Below are positions 1 to 10,084 of a DNA stretch of 64,000 nt, one piece after another. This DNA is from Silurus meridionalis. Taxonomy: Eukaryota > Chordata > Actinopteri > Siluriformes > Siluridae. Under the pieces are notes generated by a model, which had not been told where the DNA came from, did not search any database, and was given only the letters and a program-made list of their open reading frames with translations. How positions within the stretch are numbered: position 1 is the first letter of the stretch; every line of letters starts with the position of its first letter. Location of the stretch: positions 11,083,346 through 11,147,345 of the forward strand of contig NC_060906.1 of assembly GCF_014805685.1 (NCBI RefSeq), read 5' to 3'. Both the position numbers and the translations under genes were made by a program.

Positions 1-445
1 AAACATTGTGGCGTCTCAACATTCCTGTTTGTACTATAGATACTTGTGATTGATTCACTATATTGGCAAAACTATCTTTTACCACAAGGCACACAAATGT
101 CTATGATGTCTTTGATTGTAGTAGCATTTCATGTTCCTTTACTTTAGCTAGGAGAACCCCTTTGCACAAAGCGAACTCCATAAAGATATGCTTTACATGG
201 GTTGGAGTGGAACATCATGAGTTTCCTGCTATAGAGCTCTTACCTCCACCTCTCTGAACACCTTTGGGATGAATTGGAAAGCGGACCGCACCTTAGGCCT
301 CCTCATCCTACATCAGTACCTGATTTTACTAACACCCTTGTGGTTGAATGAGTACTAATTTTTACAGGCACACTAGTCTTTTAGTAGAACATCTTCCCAG
401 AAGAGTGGAGAAATTTGTCTTAAAATGTTCTACCAAATTTTTTTT
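1..445 (+). mobile_element. Tc1-like transposase remnant (3' half)
   Basis: The plus strand carries the decayed second half of a Tc1-family transposase gene. Around 155-190 it matches the nucleotide pattern for the HKA(R/N)S-type stretch after the second catalytic aspartate. At 255-300 it has the segment that normally encodes an EHLWDELE-type motif with the catalytic glutamate. At 390-415 it has the stretch for SLPRRVE near the C terminus. Frames are broken and no long in-frame product remains. The 5' half and left inverted repeat lie outside the window or are lost. The same family recurs at 26.3, 28.1, 40.6, 56.9 and 63.6 kb. Family assignment rests on recognising the common teleost element; exact ends are uncertain. 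Confidence 0.7.
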
Positions 446-478
446 TTTATCGTCATGAAAACCAGCAATGGGTTATGA

Positions 479-691
479 ACGTCTCAAGGTTACGTATGTA
501 ACCCTAGTTCCCTGAGGGAACGAGACTTGCGTCGCAAAGCTTTGCCAAACAAAATGGCTGCGCGGTGGTAGCGACGCTGGCTTTTGCACAGAGAGATGGT
601 AAGTGCCGCAGGGATGCAGGGATTGTGGCACGGGGACGCAGCGTCTCATTCCCTCAGGGAACTAGGGTTACATACATAACCTAGAGACGTT
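479..691. repeat. Terminal inverted-repeat hairpin of the DIRS-like element
   Basis: About 48 bases at 479-526 (reading ACGTCTCAAGGTTACGTATG onward) are almost exactly the reverse complement of 643-691. They flank a GC-rich loop of about 115 bases containing repeated GACGC/GCGTC words. Each arm itself contains the small palindrome TTCCCTGAGGGAA. DIRS-type elements carry inverted and split repeats that form circular intermediates, so this is the expected terminal structure. A diverged version of the same structure ends copy B near 44.0-44.27 kb. Confidence 0.8.
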
Positions 692-1224
692 CCCCATTTA
701 GAAACTTCAAGCTGTATAGCAACACTTTGGGAATGATCACGCCACACTGACACTGACACTGCCCAATGTGTCAGGATCCCGGCACCTGCATCTATTAGGG
801 CCATAGCAGACAAACAGCTGCTCCGGCTTTTTCCACAGACTCGTCCTGTGGAGGTAAGAACAGACGGTGCTGTTTCTCCTGGCCGGGGGCTAAAAATGGG
901 GGAGGGCAGAATGCCTGCAGCACGACAGGTCCGTACCTTAGGTACGTACCCAGGTTTGGTGTTCAGAAACACACTGGCCATGCCAGGGGCAAATTCCAGG
1001 CGGGACGGTGCCACGGACAGAGCCTGCAAATCCCCGATCCTCTTCAGGGGGGAAATTGTCAAGAAAAAGACGGTCTTAACCGACAGGTACCTAAGGGCCC
1101 CTTCGGCCAAGGGCTCGAAGGGGGGCTTGGATAGAGCTGCCAACACAACTGCCAAGTCCCAGGCAGTCACCCTGGGTTGCGACCCGGGCCTCAGCCTCCG
1201 GGTGCCACAGAGAAAACGTGTCAC
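646..1224 (-). pseudogene. DIRS tyrosine recombinase, catalytic-domain fragment
   Basis: The 192-codon open frame contains a recombinase-like block. Residues 22-34 read like the WDLALVL helix of DIRS recombinases. KRIGDLQAL at residues 61-69 contains the arginine (R62) that aligns with the first catalytic arginine of the family. GYVPKV follows at about residue 92. After that the frame departs from the family: the region that should supply the H-x-x-R box and the nucleophilic tyrosine is out of frame or deleted and runs straight into the terminal inverted repeat. The protein cannot be functional. Similarity is judged by eye. Confidence 0.6.
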
Positions 1225-1234
1225 CAGAGGGTGC

Positions 1235-1615
1235 CTACCCAGCGACTGACCCGCAGGCTGGGTGACCTATGCCGCGATAGCGGACATGTAAACCTTCAGG
1301 GTTGAAGGGGCAAACTGTTCCTGTAGGAAACTCCAGAACTGAACCAATCGGGGAGATAACTGGGTCTAAGCCAAGGCGCTCACACCATGACGTGAACAGC
1401 TGCCACTGTGTGGCATATGATTTCCTCGTGGAGGGAGCTCCGGAATGGAGTAGGGTCTCCACTACCTCGGTAGAGAGACCAGCTGCTACGAAGTGTTTGC
1501 ACAACTCCGGGCGAGGGATGAACCAGGGTTCCACCCGCCTGCGAGAGGGGTTCCCACCTGGGAGAAATTTCCGGACGGAAGGCCCTCGAGGAGGGATACC
1601 AGGTCCACAAACCAT
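1235..1615 (-). pseudogene. DIRS tyrosine recombinase, N-terminal (SAM-like) domain fragment
   Basis: The frame contains STRKSYATQWQLFTSWCE (from residue 62) and LDPVISPIGSVLEF. This is the core-binding helical domain typical of DIRS recombinases, which helps clamp DNA ahead of the catalytic domain. The catalytic fragment follows directly downstream on the same strand in another frame, so a frameshift separates them near 1230. Residues before about 40 do not look like the family and probably belong to decayed linker. Confidence 0.6.
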
Positions 1616-1761
1616 GGCTTGCCCGGCCTATGAGGTGCTACCAGGAGGAGACGGGCTCCTTCCCAGCGAACTCTTTCCAGAACTCCTGAGAGCATCGCGA
1701 TCGGGGGGAAGGTGTACAGGCGTAGCCTCGGCCACGACTGCACCTTGGTATCCAGCCCTAA

Positions 1762-1965
1762 CTAGAAGAAAGGAGTTTGTCCTGGGACCACAGGAGGATC
1801 TCTCGCACCAGCTTGTACAACGGGCAAGACCGGAGACCCCCCCTGGTGGTTGATATATGAGACCACCGCTGTATTATTCGAGCGGACCAACACATTGTGA
1901 CCCCTTAGGTCCAGGAGGAAGTGTTTCAACCCCAAAAACACAGCCATCATCTCCAGGCAATTCAT
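1762..1965 (-). pseudogene. DIRS RNase H-like fragment
   Basis: The 67-codon frame starts MNCLEMMAVFLGLKHFL and continues to NNTAVVSYINHQGG, the hallmark of the RNase H region of DIRS polymerases. The position normally occupied by the catalytic aspartate in a TDNT box reads SNNT, so the metal-binding residue is lost. Copy B keeps TDNT at the matching place. The downstream part of the domain runs out of frame. Confidence 0.65.
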
Positions 1966-2601
1966 GTGCCACGAGAGATGTGGCCCACTTCACAGACCTT
2001 GGACGGAGTGGCCACTCATGACCCTGTGAGGAAAGCGTTTATCGTAAAGGTTACGCGATGACAGAGTCCCTTGAAACAGGGCCTCGGGACAGAATAGTTG
2101 GTTCTTTCCACACATCTAAGGCCCAAAGGGCACGCTGCAAAATATTGATGGTACAATAAGGATTCCCTCTTGGAGAGAACCCTCTGCCCTGGAGTCACCA
2201 TTGGAGGGGCCTTATGTGGAGGAGGCCGAGTGGAATTACACTTGACGCTGCCGCAGTCTCTGGAACTGCTTCACATTGAGTGGCTGGCCTTCTCTAACTC
2301 TGTCCGCTGAAGGGGGCTATGCTCCGAAACTTACCTTCTGGCAGAGCCAATGGCCTTGCCTCCTGGTGGTGCTGGAAAGGGACCATAGCATGAGGTGTAC
2401 ACCGCCCCCCCAGATGTAGGCCGTCAGGACCTACGCACCACAGACTGTTTGTTGGAGGCAAGGGTGACCCCAAGGTCAGCCTGCTCCTTTTTGGGCTTAG
2501 AGCATCACCAGGGGCCCTTAGGCCCCCCCCTGTGAAGACCGGGTGGCAACGCTCTGCTTCTGGGCTTCATGGTGCCCGGAAGGACCGGGCTGGGGCTGCC
2601 G

Positions 2602-2811
2602 CTAAACACCCCTATGGGACTGGCGAGGGAGGTACTGCTGAAAAGCCGCTGACTGCTTTTTAGACTCCTGGAACCTGTTCACAACCGCTGTTACAGCGTC
2701 GCCAAACAGCCCAGGAGGAGCCATCGGGGCATTCAAGAGCTTGTACTCCTTATCTGGGAGGTCAGATAAGGTGACCAACAGATGCCTTTTCGTGGCTACC
2801 AGGGCCGCCAT
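2602..2811 (-). pseudogene. DIRS gag-like fragment
   Basis: The frame MAALVATKRHLLVTLSDLPD, followed by LNAPMAPPGLFGDAVTAVV and RFQESKKQSAAFQQYLPR, resembles the C-terminal part of the ORF1/gag protein of fish DIRS elements, which usually ends in a helical region followed by basic residues. Immediately upstream on the minus strand (2811-2880) the reading continues in a related frame (ATKH-AQAVGRSMAAL). Without a database search the gag call rests on remembered family patterns. Confidence 0.45.
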
Positions 2812-3028
2812 GGACCGACCAACGGCCTGCGCCGTGTGCTTGGTGGCCCGAAGGGTTATTTTGGCAGCGCAACCTGTGAATAACTGCAGTGTCTACTTCG
2901 ATTCTCCCTCTCCTGATGATATTCATATGAGCAGACATGGAACATTATGATTTCCTCCCCCAATGGGGCATCTGTTAGTGATTAATCAATCATTGTTTTT
3001 GACTTAAATTGATCTGAGCACCATATCT

Positions 3029-3549
3029 ACAACCCCAATTACAGAAAAGTTGGGACACTGTGCAAAATAAAAAAAAATTCTATAAAACACAATAAATAAT
3101 ATTCATATTCTCATAAATCCATATTTAATTCACAATAAAACCAAAACATATAAAATGTTTAAACTGAGAATATATACCATTTTAGGGAAAAACTAGCTCT
3201 GCCCATCTTTGCGTCTCTTTAAGATACACTATTTATACCCAATCATCTTGCTGACTTGCTGCTAATTAACCTAATTAGATGGAAAATCTTTCTCCAACTG
3301 TTTTATTTTAATAACCCTTACATTTTCCAGACTTTTGTTACCCATTGCAACTTTTTTGAGTCCTGTTACAGCTATTAAAACTACCTTATTTTTTCTTTAA
3401 AATGGTACATTTCTTTAGTTTAAACATGTGATGTGTTTTCTATGTTTTATTGTGAATAAAATATGGGTTTATGAGATATCCAAATAATTGTTATATATAA
3501 TTTTTAATTATAATTTAGTGTCCCAACTTTTTTTGGTATTGTGGTTGTT
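3029..3549. mobile_element. Long-TIR MITE (ACAACCCCAATT family)
   Basis: The left end reads ACAACCCCAATTACAGAAAA and GTTGGGACACT. The right end at about 3515-3549 is its reverse complement (AGTGTCCCAACTTTTTTTGG and TGTGGTTGT). Complementarity extends inwards for well over 100 bases: the stretch near 3155-3190 mirrors that near 3395-3435. The element therefore behaves as a long foldback. It is a common teleost non-autonomous DNA transposon; a left-end relative occurs at 18.07 kb. No coding capacity is seen and a clear target duplication was not found. Confidence 0.7.
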
Positions 3550-3559
3550 GAACTTTTAA

Positions 3560-4010
3560 ATGATTGTAATTGCAAAATTGCTTGCAAACCACTCAAGAAT
3601 CCTATTTCTCAATTCAGATCTCTTGCAGATCTCACTGTATGCAATTCGTTTTCTAGACTTGATAAACCGCATACTTTGCTCACACACAAATGTGGACAGT
3701 GGCGTGTGCTCTCTGTTTTGCTGGTCTGCTCTGCTCATGTCACAGCTGAGTGCTGAAACCAGCGAGGCAGAATGAAGCACAGTGACAAAGCTGTTAAACA
3801 CACACCAGTTTCCCAGTCACTCAGCACACTTCTTTGGCCTTGGCTTCGTTGCTGGACAACCGGGCCTGTCCCAGTCTATTTCCTTATTCGCTCACACAAA
3901 CATTTCGGGGCTATTCTGTGTTCTCTGTAGATTTTGTTATCTGATCTTTTGTTATCTGATCCGATTTGTGTTCTTTGGCCTGTCAAACACCTCCCATTAT
4001 CCACCAGGGC
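3560..4010. other. Unassigned stretch between MITE and hAT fragment
   Basis: No recognisable gene or repeat was found. Short open frames occur on both strands, including an 82-codon minus frame, but they lack splice support or known motifs. Confidence 0.4.
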
Positions 4011-4011
4011 A

Positions 4012-4254
4012 GGGATGTCAAACTCATTTTAGCTAATAGCCACAATACATTAGCCTAATGTTAAGAAGTTGAAATTAGTTTGGTAGACCAATAACACATC
4101 TATCTAGAACAAATTCTAAAAACTTAACACTCTATCAGAAACGTCCTGGCTGATATGTGTGAAACAAAAAAACAAAAACAAAGAACGGTTGTGTTTGGCA
4201 CACAATGAGGCTTACATAACAGTGTAAATTTAATTATAGTGGCATTTTTTAGTT
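4012..4254. mobile_element. hAT-like end fragment (CAGGGATGTCAAACTCA)
   Basis: The sequence from 4012 starts with the end motif CAGGGATGTCAAACTCATTT, typical of small fish hAT elements. The following 200 bases are AT-rich and non-coding. I could not find a matching right end or target duplication, so this is either a truncated copy or one overlapped by the neighbouring hAT element. Confidence 0.4.
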
Positions 4255-4460
4255 CTTTAGCTCAGGGGTCTCCAAACGTTTGTACACCTTGGTTTAGGTT
4301 TCAGGGTGTGTGTGTGTGTGTGTGTGTGTCGTTGGTGGGTTGTGGGGTTGTTTATAAATCAAATAAATACGTATGCAAAATGTATGTACATTTGGAAAGT
4401 GGCACTTAAACTGATAACACACAATAAATCTTCTTCTTCTTCTTCTTTCGGCTGCTCCCA

Positions 4461-6039
4461 TTAGGGGTCGCCACAGCGGATCATCCGTCTCCACACCACC
4501 CTGTCCTCTACATCTGCCTCTTTTACACCAACTACCTGCATGTCTTCCCTCACCACATCCATGAACCTCCTTTTTGGCCTTCCTCTTTTCCTCCTACCTG
4601 GTGGCTCCATCCTCAGCATTCTTCTACCAATATAATTTATGTCCCTCCTCTGCACATGTCCAAACCATCTCAATCTCGCCTCCCTCACCTTGTCACCAAA
4701 ACATCCTACATGTGCTGTCCCTCTAATAAACTCATTTCTAATCTTATCCATCCTCGTCACTCCCAACGAAAACCTCAACATCTTTAGCTCTGCTACCTCC
4801 AGCTCCACCTCCTGTCTTTTACTCAATGCCACTGTCTCTAAACCATACAACATCGCAGGTCTCACCACAGTCCTATAAACTTTCCCTTTCAATTTTGCAG
4901 ATACCCTACTATCACAAATCACTCCTGTCACTCTTCTCCACCCACTCCACCCTGCCTGCACTCTTTTCTTCACTTCTCTAACACACTCTCCATTACTTTG
5001 CACTGTTGAACCCAGGTACCTGAATTCCTCCACCTTCTGAAGCTCTTCTCCCTGCAACCGCACCACTCCACTGCCCTCCCTCTCATTCACACACATGTAC
5101 TCTGTCTTACTCCTACTGAGTTTCATTCCCCTTCTCTCCAGTGCATATCTCCACCTCTCCAGGCTCTTCTCAACCTGCTCCCTACTCTCACAACAAATCA
5201 CAATATCATCCGCAAACATCATAGTCCAGGGAGACTCCTGTCTGACCTCGTCCGTCAACCTGTCCATCACCACTGCAAACAGGAAAGGGCTCAGGGCCGA
5301 TCCTTGATGCAGTCCAACCTTCACTCTAAACCAGTCTGTCGTACCTACTGCACACTTCACTGCCGTCACACTGTCCTCATACATGTCCTGCACCACCCTT
5401 ACATACTTCTCCGACACACCTGACTTCCTCATACAGTACCACAACTCCTCTCTTGGCACCCTGTCGACGCCTTCTCTAAATCCACAAATACACAATGCAA
5501 TTCCTTCTGTCCTTCTCTATACTTCTCCATCAACATTCTCAAAGCAAATATGGCATCTGTGGTGCTCTTCCTCGGCATGAAACCATACTGTTGCTCACAG
5601 ATGGTCACCTCTTCTCTCAGCCTGGCTTCCACTACTCTTTCCCATAACTTCATGGTGTGACTGATCAACTTAATACCCCTGTAGTTACTGCAGGTCTGCA
5701 CATCTCCTTTATGCTTAAAGATCGGTACCAGCACACTCTTTCTCCATTCCTCAGGCATCTTCTCACCTTCCAAAATCCTGTTAAACAATCTGGTCAAAAC
5801 CCCACTGCCATCTCTCCTAAACATCTCCACGCTTCCACCGGTATGTCATCTGGTCCAACCGACTTTCCACTCTTCATCCTCTTAATCGCTGCTCTCACTT
5901 CCTCCTTACTAATCTTATCTACATCCTGCTTCACCATCTCCACATCATCCAACCTTCTCTCTCTCTGATTTTCCTCATTCATCAGCTGCTCAAAATACTC
6001 CCTCCACCTTCTCAACACACTCTCCTCACTAGTCAACAC
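4461..6039 (-). pseudogene. LINE A reverse transcriptase domain, frameshifted
   Basis: Three consecutive minus frames (5794-6039, 5429-5830, 4461-5495) carry the RT in order: KSVGPDDIPVEAW, WRKSVLVPIFKHKG, NYRGIKLISHTMKLWERV, EQQYGFMPRKSTTDA, the motif A region, GLHQGSALSPFLFAVVMDRL, and the catalytic box FADDIVIC (residues 94-101 of the last frame). The thumb region and the C-terminal WFGHVQRRD and IRCGDP blocks follow. One base is missing inside the AYD codons of motif A near 5465 (GCGTCGAC instead of GCGTACGAC), which breaks the frame at the first catalytic aspartate. LINE B lacks a base at the same place. The enzyme would copy its RNA into the nicked target, but this copy cannot make an intact protein by standard translation. 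Confidence 0.85.
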
Positions 6040-6055
6040 ATTTCCTCTCCATCCT

Positions 6056-6658
6056 TTACTGCTCTAACTTGCAGTACATCCTTTCCAGCTCGGTCCCTCT
6101 GCCTGGCCAATCGGTACAAATCCTTTTCTCCTTCCTTAGTGTCCAACCTCTCATACAGCTCCTCATATGCCTTTTCCTTGGCTTTCGCCACATCCTCTTA
6201 ACCTGCTGCCGCATCTCCTTGTACTCCTGCCTACTTTTCTCATCACTCTGTCTATCCCACTTCTGTTTTGCCAACCTCTTTCTCCTTATGCTCTCCTGCA
6301 CTTCCTCATTCCACCACCACGTCTCCTTGTCTTCCTTTCTATTTCCAGATGTCACACCAAGTACTTTTCTAGCTGCCTCCCTCATCACTCCTGCAGTAGT
6401 TGCCCAATCATCCAACACCTCCTTAACACCACTGAGCCTCTCTCTGACCTCTTCCCTGAACCTCACACTACACTCTTCCTCCTTCAGTTTCCACCATCTT
6501 ATTCTTCTTTCAGTCCTCACTCTCCTCCTCTTCATCCTCGCCTCCAAAACCATCCTACAGACCACCATCCTATGCTGTCTAGCTACACTGTCCCCTGCCA
6601 ACACCTTACAGTCGCCAATCTCCTTCAGGTTGCATCTCCTGCATAGCACATAGTCCAC
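6056..6658 (-). pseudogene. LINE A linker between endonuclease and reverse transcriptase
   Basis: A 200-codon frame, highly basic, with the blocks [35 protein letters not shown] and WWWNEEVQ. These are the recurrent linker motifs of this LINE family, between the nuclease and the RT fingers. It is out of frame with both neighbours. The C-terminal end (after KRMWRKPRKRH) diverges from LINE B because of a local frameshift, and the frame stops near 6056. Confidence 0.7.
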
Positions 6659-6686
6659 CTGTGTGCACCTTCCTCCACTCTTATCG

Positions 6687-7453
6687 TCACCCTATGATCC
6701 TCCTTCTTTTAAAATAAGTGTTCACCACTGCCATTTCCATCCTTTTAGCAAAATCTACCACCATCTGCCCTTCCACATTCCTCTCCTTAAAACCATACCT
6801 ACCCATCACCTCCTCATCACCTCTGTTCCCTTCACCCACATGCCCATTAAAGTCCGCCCCAATCACTAACCGTTCTTTCCTAGGTACACCATCTACCACT
6901 TCATCTAATTCACTCCAGAATCTTTCCTTCTCCTCCATCTCACAGCCAACTTGTGGAGCATAGGCACTGATGACATTTATCATCATCCTTCAACTTCCAC
7001 CTTCACGATCATCACCCTATCAGAAACTCTCTTCACCTCCACTACACTCTTACTGTACTCTTCCTTCAGAATCACCCCTACACCATTTCTCTTTCCATCC
7101 ACACCATGATAAAACAGTTTAAACCCACCTCCAATGTTCCTGGCCTTACTCCCTTTCCACTTGGTCTCCTGAACACACAACATATCTACCTTTCTCCTCT
7201 CCATCATATCAGCTACCTCTCTCCCTTTACCCGTCATAGTACCAACATTTAAAGTACCAACCCGAACCTCCACTCTCCTACACTGCTCCTTTCCCTGCCG
7301 TCTCTGTAGACGTCTTCCTCCTCTCCTTCTCCTCCTTCGGCCAACAGTAGCCCAATTTCCACCGGTACCCTGTCGGCTAACGATACCTGTGGCGGTCGTT
7401 GTTAACCCGGGCCTCGACCGATCCGGTATGAAATTCTCATTTGTGATCCGCAT
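6687..7453 (-). pseudogene. LINE A apurinic endonuclease domain, frameshifted
   Basis: Two minus-strand frames make up the domain. The first (6983-7453) carries a basic N-terminal stretch rich in arginine, then VGTLNVGTMTGK, MLCVQETKW and GGGFKLFYHG, the first endonuclease blocks. The second (6687-6986) begins [14 protein letters not shown] and contains [11 protein letters not shown], the block with the Asp/Asn active-site pair. The domain nicks target DNA to start insertion. The two frames overlap by the four bases ATGA, so the stop of the first overlaps the start of the second. LINE B has exactly the same overlap. The second frame ends early after a further frame change. Confidence 0.8.
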
Positions 7454-7679
7454 ATTTGATTTGGCACGTGTTTTACGCTGGATGCCCTTCCTAACGCAAC
7501 CCTCCCCATTTACCCGGGCTTGGGACCGGCACTAAGAATGCACTGGCTTGTGCCTCCCTAATGGCTGGGTTGATAACACACAATAAATAATATAGTCATA
7601 TCTATAGATATTTTCCCAATAAGGTTCCTGAGTCCCTATACTGGGACACTGTCAAATGGTTGGGACCTCTGCTCTAGCT

Positions 7680-9231
7680 AAATAACTGGATGTCAATGCA
7701 AATTCCACGATAAACATAAATTATTAGTATGATTTGATATTAGACTCTTTAACTCTATTGTTTCTCTGATAGAGAGTAAGATATTAAGATCAGGATTGGT
7801 AAAGATTGACCTAAAATTATGAACATCACATTATTTAGCCCTAATTTATATTTTTCAAACCTTTTTTTCCCCCACAATAACGTCTTTTCTCTACTTTCTT
7901 TTTGGTGAGTTTTTCGATGAGTGAAATTTCCCTGTGGTTTTGATTTCATGTTATGCTTTGTCCAATGATGATTATGAGAAGGCTGCAAGCTTTAAAAAAA
8001 AAATAAATAAATAAATAAAATAATTTTATGTCTTATAGTTTTATATTATATACACACCAACACAAATTTCACACAAATCGCCCAAAATGTCCCATGTGTA
8101 CATACATATAATCACAGTACAGTGTAGTATAGAGTGGCTTCCTCTGACTTTTCATAGGCAAGATCATTTTGATCACAGGAAATAAGTAGATGCTTCTGTA
8201 CTGATCAGTAGGATGCTTTTCAAAGGTTGATTTCAGAATCAGTAGAAGTCAATCTCAGACAAGTGCCACCGTGTGGCTATGTACAGTACTGCAGTTGAAC
8301 CTGTGACTTTGTAGTGCTTCTGAAAAATTGTACAAGCTTTTTGCCTTCTTCGTAGTGACTTCTTGAACACACAACCAAGCACACACGTTTGATCTTAATC
8401 TGAAACTAGTACACATCAGGTGATGTGTACGGAACGAGTGTTACTGATTCACAATTTTTTTTATCACATATGCTCAGCACCCTGTCCTCTATAAATATAG
8501 TACATGGGAATAAGCATGAGAATATTGGTCTGGAACAATAGAATAATTCAAAGAGATAAATATAGTTGCAGGAAATTGTGTGCATGCCTGTCAGCGTGGG
8601 TGCAAATGTCTGTTTCAAGGTATGTCGAGGAAATAAGGAGACAAATAAAACTACGAACACCATTCTTAGCTTGGATGTATCCGGATAAGTGGAGGAGACT
8701 GGGAGAGGCGTCTACCATCCCTTTCCTTGTTCCTCTTCCTTCTTCTTTTGGCACGTTGCTCTTCCTGGAATCTCAATGTTCCCAGATTTTCCTTGTTCCT
8801 GATATGAGAAATGGCACGTTTCTGGATTTAATCCCAGCAATTCAACAATTTCTCACATACCTTTAATGCATATGTAAACATATTGTTTGTATGTGTGTGT
8901 GTGTGTCATACTGGCATACCCAGTGCAGTAACCCCCTGACCCCAGTTTTGGCTCTCCAGCCTCTCCATGTCCTTACAATCACTTCCACAAACTTCTTTAT
9001 CGTTTTGGCTTACTGAAACATTGTTACTTCACATGCCTACTGTCTGGCAGCTATGTACATGTGCTGCAACTCGATTGCTCTCTTTTATTTGGACATGGTA
9101 CTGATTTTTAAACCTTAAGATTTAGCTTTAAAAAAAAAACTGCAAAAACCTTTACATAAAATTCAATGCACACCCAATTAAAAGTTTCCATTCAGTCAAA
9201 CAAGGAACTATTTATATATGTCAAATATATA
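7680..9231. other. Unassigned AT-rich stretch
   Basis: No gene or clear repeat family was recognised. There is an A/T-rich simple stretch at about 7990-8020 and a short (GT) run at about 8890-8907. A 120-codon plus frame at 8504-8866 has no family motif and no splice context. Confidence 0.45.
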
Positions 9232-9440
9232 CAGGGTTATTCAAAAAGAATGAACCGATATCATGACGCATTGCTTCAGTTCTCCATCATCGTCATGGAA
9301 CGAGTCAGTGACCACTTGAATGAGGAGTTATCTAAGTTGATTGTGAGTATAATACTTGTGACTTGGCTGGAGTTTTGTGTTACTTTTCCTTAATAAAATA
9401 TTGACCAATGAAATCGGTTCATTCTTTTTGAACAACCCTG
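9232..9440. mobile_element. 209-bp mariner-type MITE
   Basis: The element has 28-base inverted repeats: CAGGGTTATTCAAAAAGAAT plus GAACCGAT at the left (9232-9259), and the reverse complement at 9413-9440 with one mismatch and a clean end. TA dinucleotides lie directly outside both ends (9230-9231 and 9441-9442), the target duplication of the mariner/Tc1 superfamily. The internal 150 bases have an open frame but no transposase motif, so this is a non-autonomous copy. Confidence 0.85.
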
Positions 9441-9442
9441 TA

Positions 9443-10080
9443 TTTGCATTTGCATTTATTGAAATTTTATATATATTTATCTATATCTATATGAATCTTT
9501 TTTCAATAAATGCAAATTTCCATCACATTTCCTGAAGAATTTATTCACAAAAGAAAAAAGATTGCACATGTATGAAATCCATCTATTCACAAGCTTCCAG
9601 TAACTTTTTATATGTAAACAAGGCAAATAATTAATATCATTAATATCATTTTAAGCACAATATTAAGGCGATATTAATATCATTTTAAGTACCTAAAAGT
9701 TTCATTCGAAAACAACCATTAGCATCAGCAAAAGTTTTTAAATGTTTCATAAGTTTAAAGAATGTTGTTGTGGGCATAAGCACTATTCTCATTACACTTG
9801 CAATAAAAATAACTAATATGTGCAGAAGAGGAAAAAAAACATTAGGGTTTTTTTCCTAGGCAGTGACTTCACTAGCTCAAAATACAGCCAAACAATCTTT
9901 TTTATCCCACCCCTTAGAGGTAAAATGCTCCCCTTTCCTATTATAAATTGGTTTGAGATAATGTGATTGTATGTTTTATAGCCATACTTTATGATCACTT
10001 TGAGGCAGCTACACCATATGTGTGTTTATTTAAAGTCTTTAGTCTGACTGTCACATGGTAAATTAGATAGTAGATTTATG
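9443..10080. other. Unassigned AT-rich stretch
   Basis: Contains short direct repeats of TTAATATCATTTTAAG near 9635-9690, and a stretch near 9425-9505 that reads TGCATTT/AAATGCA in mirror fashion. No gene or known element was recognised. Confidence 0.4.
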
Positions 10081-10084
10081 TCCA

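Larger units (their letters stand above)
479..2960 (-). mobile_element. DIRS-like tyrosine-recombinase retrotransposon, decayed (copy A)
   Basis: Read on the minus strand, fragments appear in the order gag-like (2602-2811), RNase H-like (1762-1965), tyrosine-recombinase N-terminal domain (1235-1615) and recombinase catalytic domain (646-1224), followed by a near-perfect inverted repeat (479-526 and 643-691). This is the order known for vertebrate DIRS elements, which integrate by a tyrosine recombinase rather than by an integrase. The reverse transcriptase that should lie between gag and RNase H is not recognisable, so about 1.5 kb appears deleted. All frames are interrupted. GC content is clearly higher than in the surrounding DNA. 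A second copy in the opposite orientation lies at 42.88-44.27 kb. Confidence 0.75.
4430..7571 (-). mobile_element. Full-length RTE-type LINE (LINE A)
   Basis: A 3,142-base minus-strand non-LTR retrotransposon. It starts at 7571 with AACCCAGCCATTAGG, encodes an AP-type endonuclease and then a reverse transcriptase, and ends at 4430 with a very short 3' end carrying a (GAA)n tail. It is flanked by a perfect 17-base duplication, GATAACACACAATAAAT (4413-4429 and 7572-7588), as expected of target-primed reverse transcription. Length, EN-RT order and the microsatellite tail fit the RTE/RTE-X (Expander-like) group. It shares the same 5' terminus as LINE B, so both appear full length. Several frameshifts break the single long reading frame, and some are shared with LINE B. 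Confidence 0.85.
4263..7671. mobile_element. Small hAT element split by LINE A
   Basis: The ends CAGGGGTCTCCAAAC (4263) and GGTTGGGACCTCTG (ending 7671) are imperfect inverted repeats. They are flanked by the 8-base duplications CTTTAGCT (4255-4262) and CTCTAGCT (7672-7679). An 8-base duplication is the hAT signature. Only about 270 bases belong to the element itself (4263-4429 and 7572-7671), including a (GT)n tract at 4306-4329. The rest is the nested LINE A, so this is a non-autonomous copy that was present before the LINE arrived. Confidence 0.7.

Noticed and set aside
646..1853. Plus-strand frames across the DIRS element (848-1249, 1302-1853)
   Set aside because: These are shadows of the minus-strand recombinase and RNase H fragments in a GC-rich stretch.
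5657..6653. Long plus-strand frames rich in Leu, Ser and Pro opposite LINE A (also 51728-52979 opposite LINE B)
   Set aside because: Antisense translations of the purine-rich LINE coding strand; no independent motif.
8504..8866. 120-codon plus frame
   Set aside because: No motif, no splice sites and no conservation evidence; length is within chance for 64 kb.
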